60,129 bases of DNA, from contig SXOB01000083.1 in the NCBI GenBank assembly GCA_005776945.1, positions 1-60,129 on the forward strand. The letters run 5' to 3'. The position numbers were made by a program, and so were the translations under genes. The notes beneath the pieces are model-generated. The model saw only the letters and a program-made list of their open reading frames with translations, made no database searches and was not told the DNA's origin. This DNA comes from Pseudomonadota bacterium. Lineage in GTDB: Bacteria > Myxococcota_A > UBA796 > GCA-2862545. Of this stretch, positions 9,644-17,511 are shown in pieces; the stretch's first letter is position 1; each line of letters starts with the position of its first letter.

Positions 9644-9949
9644 ATGGCGGGTTCAACGGACCTCGACGGCATCCAAGCCGAGTTGGATCAAGCGCTGGAG
9701 ACCCGCATCGCGGACATGCTCGGCTACGTTCGCGCCTCCAAGGAGTTGGTCCGGGGCGTTGCCCAGGCAGACTCGGAACTGAGCCGGATTGAGGAACAGC
9801 AGCACCGTCTGGCCGGCCGGGCCAACGAAGGGGATGCCGAGGCCGAGCAGCGCGTGCGCGCGCTCGATCGCTCCGCCGCCCGGCTCATTGACGGACGTAC
9901 CAAATTGATGGCCGACCTCAGGCAGGTCGTCCAGGCCCTCGGCGGTTGA
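9644..9949 (+). CDS. Small coiled-coil protein
   Basis: 101-residue, highly charged, wholly helical protein (for example ELSRIEEQQHRLAGRANEGD) with no Cys and no membrane segment. ATG 9644 is preceded by GGAGGCGGG and is preferred to an upstream GTG inside the end of the activator gene. It ends eight bases before the TPR protein gene. Its N-terminal RIADMLGYVRASKELVRG resembles the start of that neighbour (ELADMLGILEATETFLR), hinting at a shared oligomerisation or docking helix. Function unknown. Confidence 0.75.
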   Translation: MAGSTDLDGIQAELDQALETRIADMLGYVRASKELVRGVAQADSELSRIEEQQHRLAGRANEGDAEAEQRVRALDRSAARLIDGRTKLMADLRQVVQALGG

Positions 9950-9956
9950 GGCCCAT

Positions 9957-11900
9957 GTGAAAGGCGAACTCGCGGACATGCTCGGCATTCTCGAAGCGAC
10001 AGAGACGTTTCTGCGCGTGTTTGCCTCGAATACGCTGCCCTACAGCGGCGTGATCCGTATCGAGCGCGCCGCGAGGCAGCGCCAGCGTGAGATCATCGAA
10101 CGACTGATGGCCGGTTCGGACGCGATTCCGGAGTCCACGGATTGGGAAGAAGCGCCGCAGGCCGAATCTGACGTCGCGGAAGGCGAGGCCTCCTACGTCA
10201 GCTTCGAAGGCGCCGCCGGAATGGCCGACGTGGCCGTGTCGATCGAGGTCGAGGCCAACGAGGTCGGTGAGGAGGATGTGTCCTCCTTCGTTCTGTTTTC
10301 GGAACCAGACGTTGCGCCCCTGGACGCCCCGTTCGAGGAGGACGTGTGGGCGGCCGACGCTGCGTCCGGCGAGCCCGAACCCAGCTACGTCCAGTACGAG
10401 GAAGTTCCGATCGGCTCCGCCGAGGACGAGCCGTTTGCCGATGAGGCCGAGGTCGTCGCTGACGGATCCGCTGCCGAAATGGACGATCTGTCGGACCTCA
10501 TCGGCGGACCTGTGTCGGATCCGGAGACCGACCGCGAGTCTGATCCGGATTCCGAGGTTCTGATGGCTGTGCGCGTCGCCGAGCAACTCGCCATCGAGCG
10601 CGCCCGCGCGGCCACGCCGGTTCCCACTCCGTCCGCGCGCCCTGCGGGTATGCGTGTCGCGGCTCCGCCGGCGCCCACGCCTGTTCCCGCCCCGCCGGCC
10701 ACGCATCCCACGCCAGTCGCTGTGCCCCGCGCGACGCCGATCCCCGGAAGGCAACCGGTCACGGCGTCACGGGCGACGCCGGTGCCAGCCAGCCGTCCGA
10801 CGCCGCTCCCCGTGAGCCGTCCGACGCCAGCCCCGCCGACCCGGATCGCGATGGGCAAAGGCACACCCGCACCAATCGAGAGTCGCGGTACCGAGGTGGA
10901 CGTCGAGGCTTTCGGCATGGACGCCGACCCTTACGAAGATCGGGTTGCGACCCCGGTTCCGACGTCGCGGGCAGCGGGGCCCGGCATGCCCACCGGTAGG
11001 CCCACCAGGCGCCAGCCCCCCCTTGCCGAGCCCAGTGCGGGACCCACGCTGCGGGTCGGGGCGCCCCGTACCCCGGCGCCCGCGTCGGCCCGCGCCACGC
11101 CGATTGGGGCGTCGCGCGTCACGGCCGGCCTTTACGGCGACCCGACGGTGCCGCGCATTCGCGAAGGCACTGAGGTCCGTCCCCGTGCAGCGGCGATTCA
11201 ACTCGATCCGAAGGCGGAAAGCGCCCTCGTCATTGGCGAGGCCGACGAGGAGGCGATCGAGATCGGGGAGGCATCGGACGACGAAGGGGCGATGGACCCG
11301 GCAAGCGATGTCGGTGGGTTCCGGCTCGAAGTCCAAGAGTACGAAACGGATGTCGCCGCGGAGGCCCAGGAGGCCGCCCAGACGCCTACCCCGGCCCCGG
11401 CGGCCGTGACCCAACGTGCACCGGTCGCTGGCGCCCAAGAGACCACGGCCATGTTGTACGCAGCGCGCGCAGCGGCCGAGAGCGGGGACATGAACAGGGC
11501 GGCGGAGCTGTTTGGCGACCTCATCGATTTGGCGCCCGGCACGATCGACGCCCACATCGGCCGCGGTCGCCTGTACCTGGACCTCGGCGACTTCACCCGG
11601 GCCATGAGCGACTTCATGGCGTCGGAGGACATCGCTCCCGACTCACCTGAACCGGCCATTGCGATCGGCGACCTGTTCTTTGCGCGCAAGGACTACCGCA
11701 AGGCGATCAGCTATTTCGACCAAGCGCTCGAAATCGCCCCGTCCCATGCGATGGCGTGGTGTCGTCGCGGCATCAGCCACTACTACCGGAAGAACCACGG
11801 GCCGGCGTTGCAGGACTTGCAACGCGCCTTCGAATTGAACCCGGAAATCCCGAATATCCAGACCTACCTGGCGATGGCCAAGAAGCGCGTCGGCCGCTGA
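9957..11900 (+). CDS. Large TPR-repeat protein with acidic and Thr/Pro-rich linker
   Basis: 647 residues. The N-terminal 55 residues are helical; about 60-210 is very acidic; about 215-320 is a disordered Thr-Pro/Val-Pro repeat region (RATPVPASRPTPLPVSRPTP); the last 150 residues hold TPR motifs (DMNRAAELFGDLIDLAPGTIDAHIGRGRLY and following). No signal peptide or membrane span, so a cytoplasmic scaffold is likely. GTG 9957 with GAGG just upstream. Such linkers next to TPRs occur in myxobacterial signalling and motility scaffolds; no specific partner can be named, though the neighbouring activators and coiled-coil protein are candidates. Confidence 0.8.
   Translation: MKGELADMLGILEATETFLRVFASNTLPYSGVIRIERAARQRQREIIERLMAGSDAIPESTDWEEAPQAESDVAEGEASYVSFEGAAGMADVAVSIEVEANEVGEEDVSSFVLFSEPDVAPLDAPFEEDVWAADAASGEPEPSYVQYEEVPIGSAEDEPFADEAEVVADGSAAEMDDLSDLIGGPVSDPETDRESDPDSEVLMAVRVAEQLAIERARAATPVPTPSARPAGMRVAAPPAPTPVPAPPATHPTPVAVPRATPIPGRQPVTASRATPVPASRPTPLPVSRPTPAPPTRIAMGKGTPAPIESRGTEVDVEAFGMDADPYEDRVATPVPTSRAAGPGMPTGRPTRRQPPLAEPSAGPTLRVGAPRTPAPASARATPIGASRVTAGLYGDPTVPRIREGTEVRPRAAAIQLDPKAESALVIGEADEEAIEIGEASDDEGAMDPASDVGGFRLEVQEYETDVAAEAQEAAQTPTPAPAAVTQRAPVAGAQETTAMLYAARAAAESGDMNRAAELFGDLIDLAPGTIDAHIGRGRLYLDLGDFTRAMSDFMASEDIAPDSPEPAIAIGDLFFARKDYRKAISYFDQALEIAPSHAMAWCRRGISHYYRKNHGPALQDLQRAFELNPEIPNIQTYLAMAKKRVGR
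10606..10860 (+). repeat. Imperfect Thr-Pro/Val-Pro codon repeats
   Basis: In-frame degenerate repeats of about 12-24 bases around CGxCCGACGCC encode RPTP, PVPA and PTPV units in the TPR protein's linker. They probably make an extended, flexible tether and may vary in copy number between strains. Confidence 0.6.
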
Positions 11901-12038
11901 CGCGGATGTAGGTGCGTCGAAAAGTTCACAGTAGGGGATGCCGGTGCGTACCTCGGTACGCACCTGCCACGAAGGAAGGCCGATTATCGGCACTTTGTGC
12001 GCGGCACGGACCTTGCTGGGGGCTCGCACGAGGTGATC

Positions 12039-12212
12039 ATGGAAGCGTCCTTTCACGCCGGCGATCTGAACGCACGTCGCAATGTGACGCTGGCCCGGTC
12101 CGTCTACCGGCAGCTGCGGGAGCAGGGCGTGGCTCCGCAGGAGATCATCAGCCTGTCGACGGCGTTGCTTGACCTCGTGGTCGCTGACCTCGACGACGCC
12201 GTCGAGAGCTGA
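12039..12212 (+). CDS. Small conserved-looking hypothetical protein
   Basis: 57 residues starting MEASFHAGDLNARRNV; helical, with a mixed charged/hydrophobic pattern (RSVYRQLREQG, ALLDLVVADL). ATG 12039 follows AGGTG; a GTG at 11997 in the same frame is possible but has no ribosome site. It stands alone between the TPR gene and a convergent outer-membrane gene. No known family recognised. The codon pattern (G/C at third positions) supports real coding. Confidence 0.6.
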   Translation: MEASFHAGDLNARRNVTLARSVYRQLREQGVAPQEIISLSTALLDLVVADLDDAVES

Positions 12213-12243
12213 GCGAGCCGGCCGCGGCCGATTTCTCTGCGAT

Positions 12244-12265
12244 GGCTCCCGGCACTTCGGGAGCC
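12244..12265. terminator. Hairpin between convergent genes (possible bidirectional terminator)
   Basis: An 8-bp perfect stem GGCTCCCG/CGGGAGCC with a 6-base loop sits between the stop at 12212 (plus) and the stop at 12273 (minus). There is no T-run, so it is not a canonical intrinsic terminator. The position supports a role in ending one or both transcripts. Confidence 0.45.
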
Positions 12266-12272
12266 CGTGCGG

Positions 12273-13463
12273 TCAGTCGAAGTAGTGGTTGACCTGGCCC
12301 ATGAGCGCGCCGTAGTGGTACTGCCAGTAGCGGGTCGCGTAGGGCAACGTCGCGCCGACGTTGACCTCGTCGCGACCCTTTTTGCCAGGGTAGAACTTCA
12401 TTCCGAAGCTGAGCGTGTCGAACGTGAACACGCCGCCCTCCCAGTCGAAGTTCTTCATGTTGAGCTGCGTCTCGACGAACATGGCAACGGTGTCGGTCGC
12501 ATTGTAGGTCGCGCTGGCGCCGCCGACGACTCGGTACCCGACGATGCTGCCAAGCTCGAGGTCGACACCGCCCTGAATTTGGGCGTCGAGCTTCCCGAAT
12601 TGGCGCCCGGCTGCGAGCTGCGGCCGTAGGCCGAAGAAAACGGGATTCGTGTTGAGGTGGGTGTCACCGATGAGGGTGACGATGGTCTTCGTGCGCGTGG
12701 ACTTCACGAGCGCCCAACGGACGCCAGGCTCGACGGACCACCCGGTGTACCGGTGCTTGATCCCGCCGTGGACGGAGAAGTTGCGCGAAAACGCGTGCTC
12801 GTAGTCGACTGCGAGGTCGAAGAAGTCGGGGAAGCCCCACTGGAAGCCCGCCTGCAAGCGGGTGCGAGGGTCGATGTTCTCAAGCAAGAGGACTTGGGCG
12901 AACTCAAGCTCCTGGTTCATCGCATCGACGGCCACTTCGGCCGGCTTGTCGGGGCCGTAGAGGCCCTCCATGAGCGAGTCGATGCGGTCCTGGATGCGCT
13001 TCTTGAACGCGGAGTTGGGGTACTTCTCGAGGTATTTGTCCCACGCCTCGACCTCTTCGTCGGGCGCAAGGCGAGCGTTCGCGACCTGGGCGGCACGGTA
13101 GGACTCGGCGGTGTCGGTGCCGGGCCCGGTGGGGACCTCGGCCTCGCCATCGCCGCTGAGGATGTCGATCTCTTCTTCGGAGTCACGGAACGCTTCAATG
13201 GCCTCGTCGGAGCCCTCTTTGGCCCCGATCGTCTGCAGCTGGTCGGCTTCCTTCAGGCGTTCGGCAGGGGCGATGAGGAGGTCTTCGTCGTTGTCGTCGA
13301 AGAGGTCCTCGTCGTCGAGATCGTCATCCTTCTTCTCGTCCTCTCCCTCTTCGTCTTCCGACGACTCGGTCTCGGCATCCTCGTCATTCTCTTTGTCCTT
13401 CTCGTCGTCTGCGGCGAGGGCCGACGAGGTCAACAGCAGGACCCAGGCGATGGGGAACAACAT
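12273..13463 (-). CDS. Secreted acidic-headed protein with predicted outer-membrane beta-barrel
   Basis: 396 residues. Signal peptide MLFPIAWVLLLTSSALA, then about 45 residues that are nearly all Asp/Glu/Lys (DDEKDKENDEDAET and similar), a helical section with DKYLEKYPNSAFKKRIQDRI resembling TPR/YbgF-type repeats, and a C-terminal half of alternating aromatic strands ending in a terminal aromatic residue (NHYFD), as in outer-membrane beta-barrels. ATG 13463 is chosen because the signal peptide begins there. The acidic head probably lies in the periplasm and could bind cations or basic partners. Convergent with the 57-residue gene; divergent from the next plus-strand operon. Confidence 0.8.
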   Translation of the reverse strand: MLFPIAWVLLLTSSALAADDEKDKENDEDAETESSEDEEGEDEKKDDDLDDEDLFDDNDEDLLIAPAERLKEADQLQTIGAKEGSDEAIEAFRDSEEEIDILSGDGEAEVPTGPGTDTAESYRAAQVANARLAPDEEVEAWDKYLEKYPNSAFKKRIQDRIDSLMEGLYGPDKPAEVAVDAMNQELEFAQVLLLENIDPRTRLQAGFQWGFPDFFDLAVDYEHAFSRNFSVHGGIKHRYTGWSVEPGVRWALVKSTRTKTIVTLIGDTHLNTNPVFFGLRPQLAAGRQFGKLDAQIQGGVDLELGSIVGYRVVGGASATYNATDTVAMFVETQLNMKNFDWEGGVFTFDTLSFGMKFYPGKKGRDEVNVGATLPYATRYWQYHYGALMGQVNHYFD

Positions 13464-13527
13464 GGCGTCGCGCTCCGCGGGCTCAGCGGCTATCCCGCCC
13501 GGGGCCCGTGGGCCTACCGAGGCGACC
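13464..13527. promoter_or_regulatory. Divergent intergenic region
   Basis: 64 bases between the start of the beta-barrel gene (minus) and the chosen GTG of the next plus-strand gene; expected to hold both promoters. No consensus elements recognised by eye. Confidence 0.3.
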
Positions 13528-14010
13528 GTGGACACGGCCACATGGGCGACCTGGGGAATTCCGCCCGAATGGGTGGACGACGCGGAGGACATCCGCGCTC
13601 ACCTCGTCCACCTGCGCGGGGGGACTGTGTTTCTGAGCCCGCGCGACGGCGCCCTGTTGCTGCGGTGGTTTGAGGAGGGCGTCTCTGCCGGGCACGTGCT
13701 CGCGGCGCTTGAACGGGCTGTTCGGGCGCGTCGGAAGTCCCGGGCGCGGACGCCGTTGTCGTTGGCCTCGGCGCGGCCTCATCTGGCGCATGTCCAGCTG
13801 CTTGCGCCTGAGACCCTGGGCGCGGAAGTACGGCAGTTGCGGGAGCGCTGCGAATCGCTTTGGCAGGACCTTGGCAGCGACGGGCAGGAGGGGCTCCGGC
13901 AAGCCGCAATGGCCCGACTCGGCGACCTTCTCGTGGGTCTCGAACCCGCAGAGATCGAGGCGCTCGTCTGTGAGGAGATCCAAGCGTCGGTCCGCAATAC
14001 CCTGGGGTGA
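13528..14010 (+). CDS. Hypothetical protein upstream of helicase-loader-like ATPase
   Basis: 160-residue soluble, helical protein with no recognised domain. The first half (AEDIRAHLVHLRGGTVFLSPRDGALLLRWF) looks like a small DNA-binding or DnaD-like fold, but I cannot name it. The start is uncertain: GTG 13528 is preceded by GAGGCGA; an in-frame ATG at 13462 would overlap the divergent gene's start. The stop overlaps the next gene's start region (GGGGTGACGATG), so the two are coupled, suggesting a helper of the DnaC-like protein. Confidence 0.7.
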   Translation: MDTATWATWGIPPEWVDDAEDIRAHLVHLRGGTVFLSPRDGALLLRWFEEGVSAGHVLAALERAVRARRKSRARTPLSLASARPHLAHVQLLAPETLGAEVRQLRERCESLWQDLGSDGQEGLRQAAMARLGDLLVGLEPAEIEALVCEEIQASVRNTLG

Positions 14011-14012
14011 CG

Positions 14013-14888
14013 ATGAGTCGGCCGAAGACCACTGAGACCGGGGCGGACCCGGAATGCGGGAATTGTGGCGGCGAGGGTGTGGCCGTCAGCCGGTCCGACG
14101 GCGCAGCGGTCGCGGCCGTTTGCGCATGTGTCGGTGTGTGCCGTCGATGTGGGGGTAGCGGTTTCGCGCGACCGGATGCGGGTTCGGGCACGTTGGCCCG
14201 GTGCGTCTGCCACGATCGTGAGGCGCGCTGCCGGCTTTTCTCGGCCGCCGGCCTTCCGGCGCGCCACGCCCAGAACACCTTGGCCAGCTATCGCGACGGT
14301 GCGAAACGGCAGACGCACCTCAAGAAGGTCCTGTCCGAGTACCTTCGCGACCTGCGCTCGCGGCTTTCGGAGGGACGAGGCGTCCTCCTTTGGGGCGACG
14401 TCGGCCGTGGAAAGACCCATCTCACCTGTGCGATCGCGCGCGAGCTCACGCTGCGCCACGGGGTCGCCTGCCGATGGGTGGAGTTCAGCCATCTGATGAG
14501 CGACCTGAAGGCCGGCTTCGACGAGGGACGGCCTGCGTCGTCACTTCTCGATCCGCTGGTCCAGGTCGACGTCCTCGTCATCGACGAGCTTGGCAAGGGG
14601 CGGACCGCGGAGCCGACGGCTTTTGAGTTGGCGGTTTTGGACGAGCTCGTGAGCCGCAGGTACGACGCGATTCGGCCCATCGTGGCGGCAACCAACTACA
14701 CGCCGGACGGGATTCGTGGCGGCGGAACGCCTGGCCGCGAGTCGCTCGCCGACCCCCGATGGCCGGCACTCAGCGAGCGCGTGGGGATGCGGGTGCTGTC
14801 GCGGCTCCGGGAAACCTGCGATTTTTACGAAGTGGTGGGAGAAGACCACCGCATGGCCGCATCGCGAGCCCGGCGGCCAGGGAGTTAG
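14013..14888 (+). CDS. DnaC/IstB-like ATPase with N-terminal Cys-rich zinc domain
   Basis: 291-residue AAA+ ATPase of the helicase-loader family (DnaC/DnaI/IstB). The N-terminus carries Cys pairs at C15/C18, C37/C39, C43/C46 and C64/C66 (CGNCGGEG, CRRCGGSG), a DnaJ-like or zinc-ribbon cluster. Walker A is GDVGRGKT (128-135), Walker B is VDVLVIDE (185-192), and AATNY is sensor 1. No transposase is nearby, so a role in loading the replicative helicase is more likely than IstB function. ATG 14013 has GGGGTGA upstream; GTG 14007 is an alternative. The zinc domain resembles that of DnaI-type loaders. Confidence 0.85.
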   Translation: MSRPKTTETGADPECGNCGGEGVAVSRSDGAAVAAVCACVGVCRRCGGSGFARPDAGSGTLARCVCHDREARCRLFSAAGLPARHAQNTLASYRDGAKRQTHLKKVLSEYLRDLRSRLSEGRGVLLWGDVGRGKTHLTCAIARELTLRHGVACRWVEFSHLMSDLKAGFDEGRPASSLLDPLVQVDVLVIDELGKGRTAEPTAFELAVLDELVSRRYDAIRPIVAATNYTPDGIRGGGTPGRESLADPRWPALSERVGMRVLSRLRETCDFYEVVGEDHRMAASRARRPGS

Positions 14889-14911
14889 CCGCGGCGGGCC
14901 GGAGTGTTCGG

Positions 14912-15487
14912 ATGACGTTGACGCTGACCAGCCGCTTGGCCTTGCCGTCCGTCACGGGGGTCGCTGCATGGCTGACGGACTCCGGAGAGCCCGTCGTTGT
15001 CGACGACCGACGCATCGTCCTGCGAGCCCTTGGCGCTTTCCTTGTGCACGAAGGCAGCCAGCTCGTCGCGCACATTGACTTGGCCGCGTCCACACCCGTC
15101 GTCCGGCTCGTTGACTTGTTGTTCGACCTTTCGTCGCACATCGGGTCGGACCTGCATGACGCTGCGGGGACCACGGTGACCCGACCGACCGTCTGGTTCC
15201 AACTTGCAGCCGAACAGGACCGCATCCGCGTAGGGTCGGCCCTCGCGCGCTCGCTGGAGCATGGCGTTCGCCAAGTCATGGTTCAGCGCTTGTGGGCGCT
15301 GGGCGCGAGCCTGTTCCCGGACCGCGATGTCCGGTGGGACGTCACCTCGGCCCGCTTCGTGGAAGTTGTCGGCGAGGGGCCCGTGCTTCGATCGTTGCCC
15401 GATGACCGGGCCGCCAACCTGTTGGCGTGGCGCTACCTGTCGGAGGCTTGGCCGGGCGTCGCCCGTGACGTAGAGCGCGCGCGATGA
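14912..15487 (+). CDS. Hypothetical protein (191 aa)
   Basis: No recognised family. Soluble, rich in short beta-strands in the first half (SGEPVVVDDRRIVLRALGAFLVHEG) and helical later, ending with TPR-like WRYLSEAWPGVARDVERA. No signal peptide, Cys cluster or nucleotide motif. ATG 14912 has GGAG eight bases upstream. The last bases overlap the next start as ATGA, so it is co-translated with the methylmalonyl-CoA epimerase gene. Confidence 0.7.
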   Translation: MTLTLTSRLALPSVTGVAAWLTDSGEPVVVDDRRIVLRALGAFLVHEGSQLVAHIDLAASTPVVRLVDLLFDLSSHIGSDLHDAAGTTVTRPTVWFQLAAEQDRIRVGSALARSLEHGVRQVMVQRLWALGASLFPDRDVRWDVTSARFVEVVGEGPVLRSLPDDRAANLLAWRYLSEAWPGVARDVERAR

Positions 15488-15888
15488 TTCTCGGACTCGA
15501 TCATGTGGCGATCGCGGTCGCCGACTTGCCCGAGGCCACGCGGCGCTTCGTCACCGACCTTGGCCTCGCTTGCGAAGGGACGGAGGACGTCGAAGAGGCG
15601 TCGACGTCCACGGTGTTCCTGCCAGTCGCCGGGCCGACGCGCATCGAACTCGTCGCGCCGCTGCGGGGCGGAGGGCCGATCTCGCGCCACCTCGAACGCC
15701 GTGGCCCCGGCCTCCACCACCTGTGCTTTCGCGTCACGGACGTCGACGCGGCGATGGTTCATTTGGAGGCTCGTGGCTACCGCTTCACGACCTCGGCGCC
15801 CACGCCCGGTGCGCACGGGACGCGCGTGGCGTGGCTGCACCCTTCGTCGACCGGCGGCGTCCTCATCGAGCTGGCGCAGCACCCGTGA
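15484..15888 (+). CDS. mce: Methylmalonyl-CoA epimerase
   Basis: 134-residue VOC-fold enzyme that interconverts (2S)- and (2R)-methylmalonyl-CoA in propionate metabolism. Metal-ligand and catalytic landmarks are in place: His in LDHVAIAV near the N-terminus, Glu in RIELVAP, His in GLHHLCFRV and Glu in GVLIELAQ at the end. Family-sized. ATG start overlaps the previous stop (ATGA) and its own stop overlaps the next GTG (GTGA). No mutase or carboxylase gene is nearby, so its pathway partners lie outside the window. Confidence 0.9.
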   Translation: MILGLDHVAIAVADLPEATRRFVTDLGLACEGTEDVEEASTSTVFLPVAGPTRIELVAPLRGGGPISRHLERRGPGLHHLCFRVTDVDAAMVHLEARGYRFTTSAPTPGAHGTRVAWLHPSSTGGVLIELAQHP

Positions 15889-16994
15889 AGGCGCGCGCGG
15901 ACGCCATCGGGCCGACGACTACGCTCGCCGAGCGCAAGCGGCGGGCCGGCCAACGGCTCGCGGTAGGCTTTCTCGGGCATGACCTGACGCCTGAACTGCG
16001 GCGACACCTCGTCGAGATCGGACCCAGCCACGCCATCCTGTTTGCGCGCAACGTCGTCGAACCCGGCCAAGTACGGGCGCTGAACGACACGCTGCACGAC
16101 ATCGCGCCGTCGGACGCGCCGCTGCTCATGGCCGTCGATCAGGAAGGGGGGCGCGTCGCGCGCATCCGCGATCCCTTTTGTGCGCCGTGGCCGTCCGCCC
16201 GATGTGTGGGGCGCGCCGAGCGGCACACCGAGGCCGTCGCGACGGGCCTGGCGCGCGAGCTGTTGGCGATGGGTTTCGACGTCGACTTCGCGCCCGTGGC
16301 CGACGTCGACAGCAACCCCAAAAACCCGATCATCGGCGATCGTAGCTTTGCGAGTGACGCAGCGCGGGCCGCGGACCACGTGGGCCGGTACGTCCGGGCC
16401 ATGCAGGCCGCCGGCCTCGCGGCGACGGCCAAGCACTTTCCCGGCCATGGCGACACGTCCGTCGACAGCCACCTCGACTTGCCATGCGTCGAACGCGAGC
16501 TCGGCGACCTGCGCGCAGTGGAGCTCGTGCCCTTCCGGGAGGCGATTCGTTCGGGGGTGGCCGCAGTGATGACGGCCCACGTCCTGTTCCCGGCGTTGGA
16601 CGAGGACTTGCCTGCGACGCTGTCGCCCCGCATCTTGCCGACGTTGCTGCGGAGCGAACTCGGCTACGACGGCCTCGTCTACAGCGACGACCTCGAGATG
16701 GGCGCCGTCGCCGGCCGCTGGAGTCCCGAGCAGATCGTGAAGCTGGCGACCGCCGCCTCGGTCGACGTGTTGCTCGCCTGCAAAGAGGCGTCGCTTCAGG
16801 TTGCGCTCTTCGAAGCCATGGTGCGCGACCAGGAGGAAGATCCCCGGGCCGATGACCGCTACGGCGCGTCGGTTCGACGGATCCATGAGGTCCGCCGCCG
16901 TTTCCAGGGCCGTATACGCCCTCCGTTGTCCGAGGTGGGGTCTCCGGCCTACCGATCGCTGGCGCTCATGGTCGCCGATGAAGGGGCGCCGTGA
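15885..16994 (+). CDS. nagZ: Beta-N-acetylhexosaminidase, NagZ-like (GH3)
   Basis: 369-residue glycoside hydrolase family 3 enzyme of peptidoglycan recycling that removes N-acetylglucosamine from muropeptides in the cytoplasm. Motifs: VDQEGGRVARI, KHFPGHGDTS at 183-192 (catalytic His loop) and SDDLEMGA at 267-274 (nucleophile Asp). No signal peptide, consistent with cytoplasmic NagZ. The GTG 15885 start overlaps the epimerase stop; an open extension upstream in this frame is antisense-free read-through and is not used. The stop overlaps the next lipoprotein gene. Confidence 0.92.
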   Translation: MKARADAIGPTTTLAERKRRAGQRLAVGFLGHDLTPELRRHLVEIGPSHAILFARNVVEPGQVRALNDTLHDIAPSDAPLLMAVDQEGGRVARIRDPFCAPWPSARCVGRAERHTEAVATGLARELLAMGFDVDFAPVADVDSNPKNPIIGDRSFASDAARAADHVGRYVRAMQAAGLAATAKHFPGHGDTSVDSHLDLPCVERELGDLRAVELVPFREAIRSGVAAVMTAHVLFPALDEDLPATLSPRILPTLLRSELGYDGLVYSDDLEMGAVAGRWSPEQIVKLATAASVDVLLACKEASLQVALFEAMVRDQEEDPRADDRYGASVRRIHEVRRRFQGRIRPPLSEVGSPAYRSLALMVADEGAP

Positions 16995-17503
16995 TCTGGG
17001 CCCTGGCGGTCGCGACAGCGGTCGCCGCGTGTGGTGACGATCTGCCGGAGGTCGATGGCGTGGCGTCCGTCGTCTGGGTCAGTCGCCTTCGCGCCCAAAC
17101 GGGCCTCAAGCGCCCGATTCCAGTCACGTTGACGGCGGATCTCGTCGCGCTGGTCCGCCAAGGTCGCGACGTCGGTGGCGTGTTGCACGATCTCGGGATG
17201 CGGAGGACGGAGCGGACGCCCCGCCGTCCCTACAAGGTGGTCCTGTTCGACGTGGCGGCCACTTCGCTGTGTCGCCCCATGGCCGGGCCTGCCGTCGCCA
17301 TCGCGGGGGTGAGCGTCTGCACGGAACCTCCGGTGCGCAAGGGCGAGGCCTCCTGTGGGCTCTGGTTGGCGAAGGACGGTGTGCGGACAGGTCCCGCCGC
17401 GTTCCGTGGCGCGTGGAAGGACCTGGCGGCCGACGGCTTTTGTGTGTTGCCCCTCGAGCGTTGGATGGACCATGCGCGGGGCGGCGGCGCCCCGGCGATG
17501 TAG
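16991..17503 (+). CDS. Small lipoprotein of unknown function
   Basis: 170 residues. A short signal ALAVATAVAAC gives a lipobox with Cys14 as the likely lipidated residue. The remainder is a compact domain with several Cys (SLCRPM, VCTEPP, SCGLW, FCVLPL) that may form disulfides in the periplasm. No positively charged n-region, which is unusual. GTG start overlapping the nagZ stop (GTGA). Function not recognised. Confidence 0.7.
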   Translation: MIWALAVATAVAACGDDLPEVDGVASVVWVSRLRAQTGLKRPIPVTLTADLVALVRQGRDVGGVLHDLGMRRTERTPRRPYKVVLFDVAATSLCRPMAGPAVAIAGVSVCTEPPVRKGEASCGLWLAKDGVRTGPAAFRGAWKDLAADGFCVLPLERWMDHARGGGAPAM

Positions 17504-17511
17504 GGGGGACC

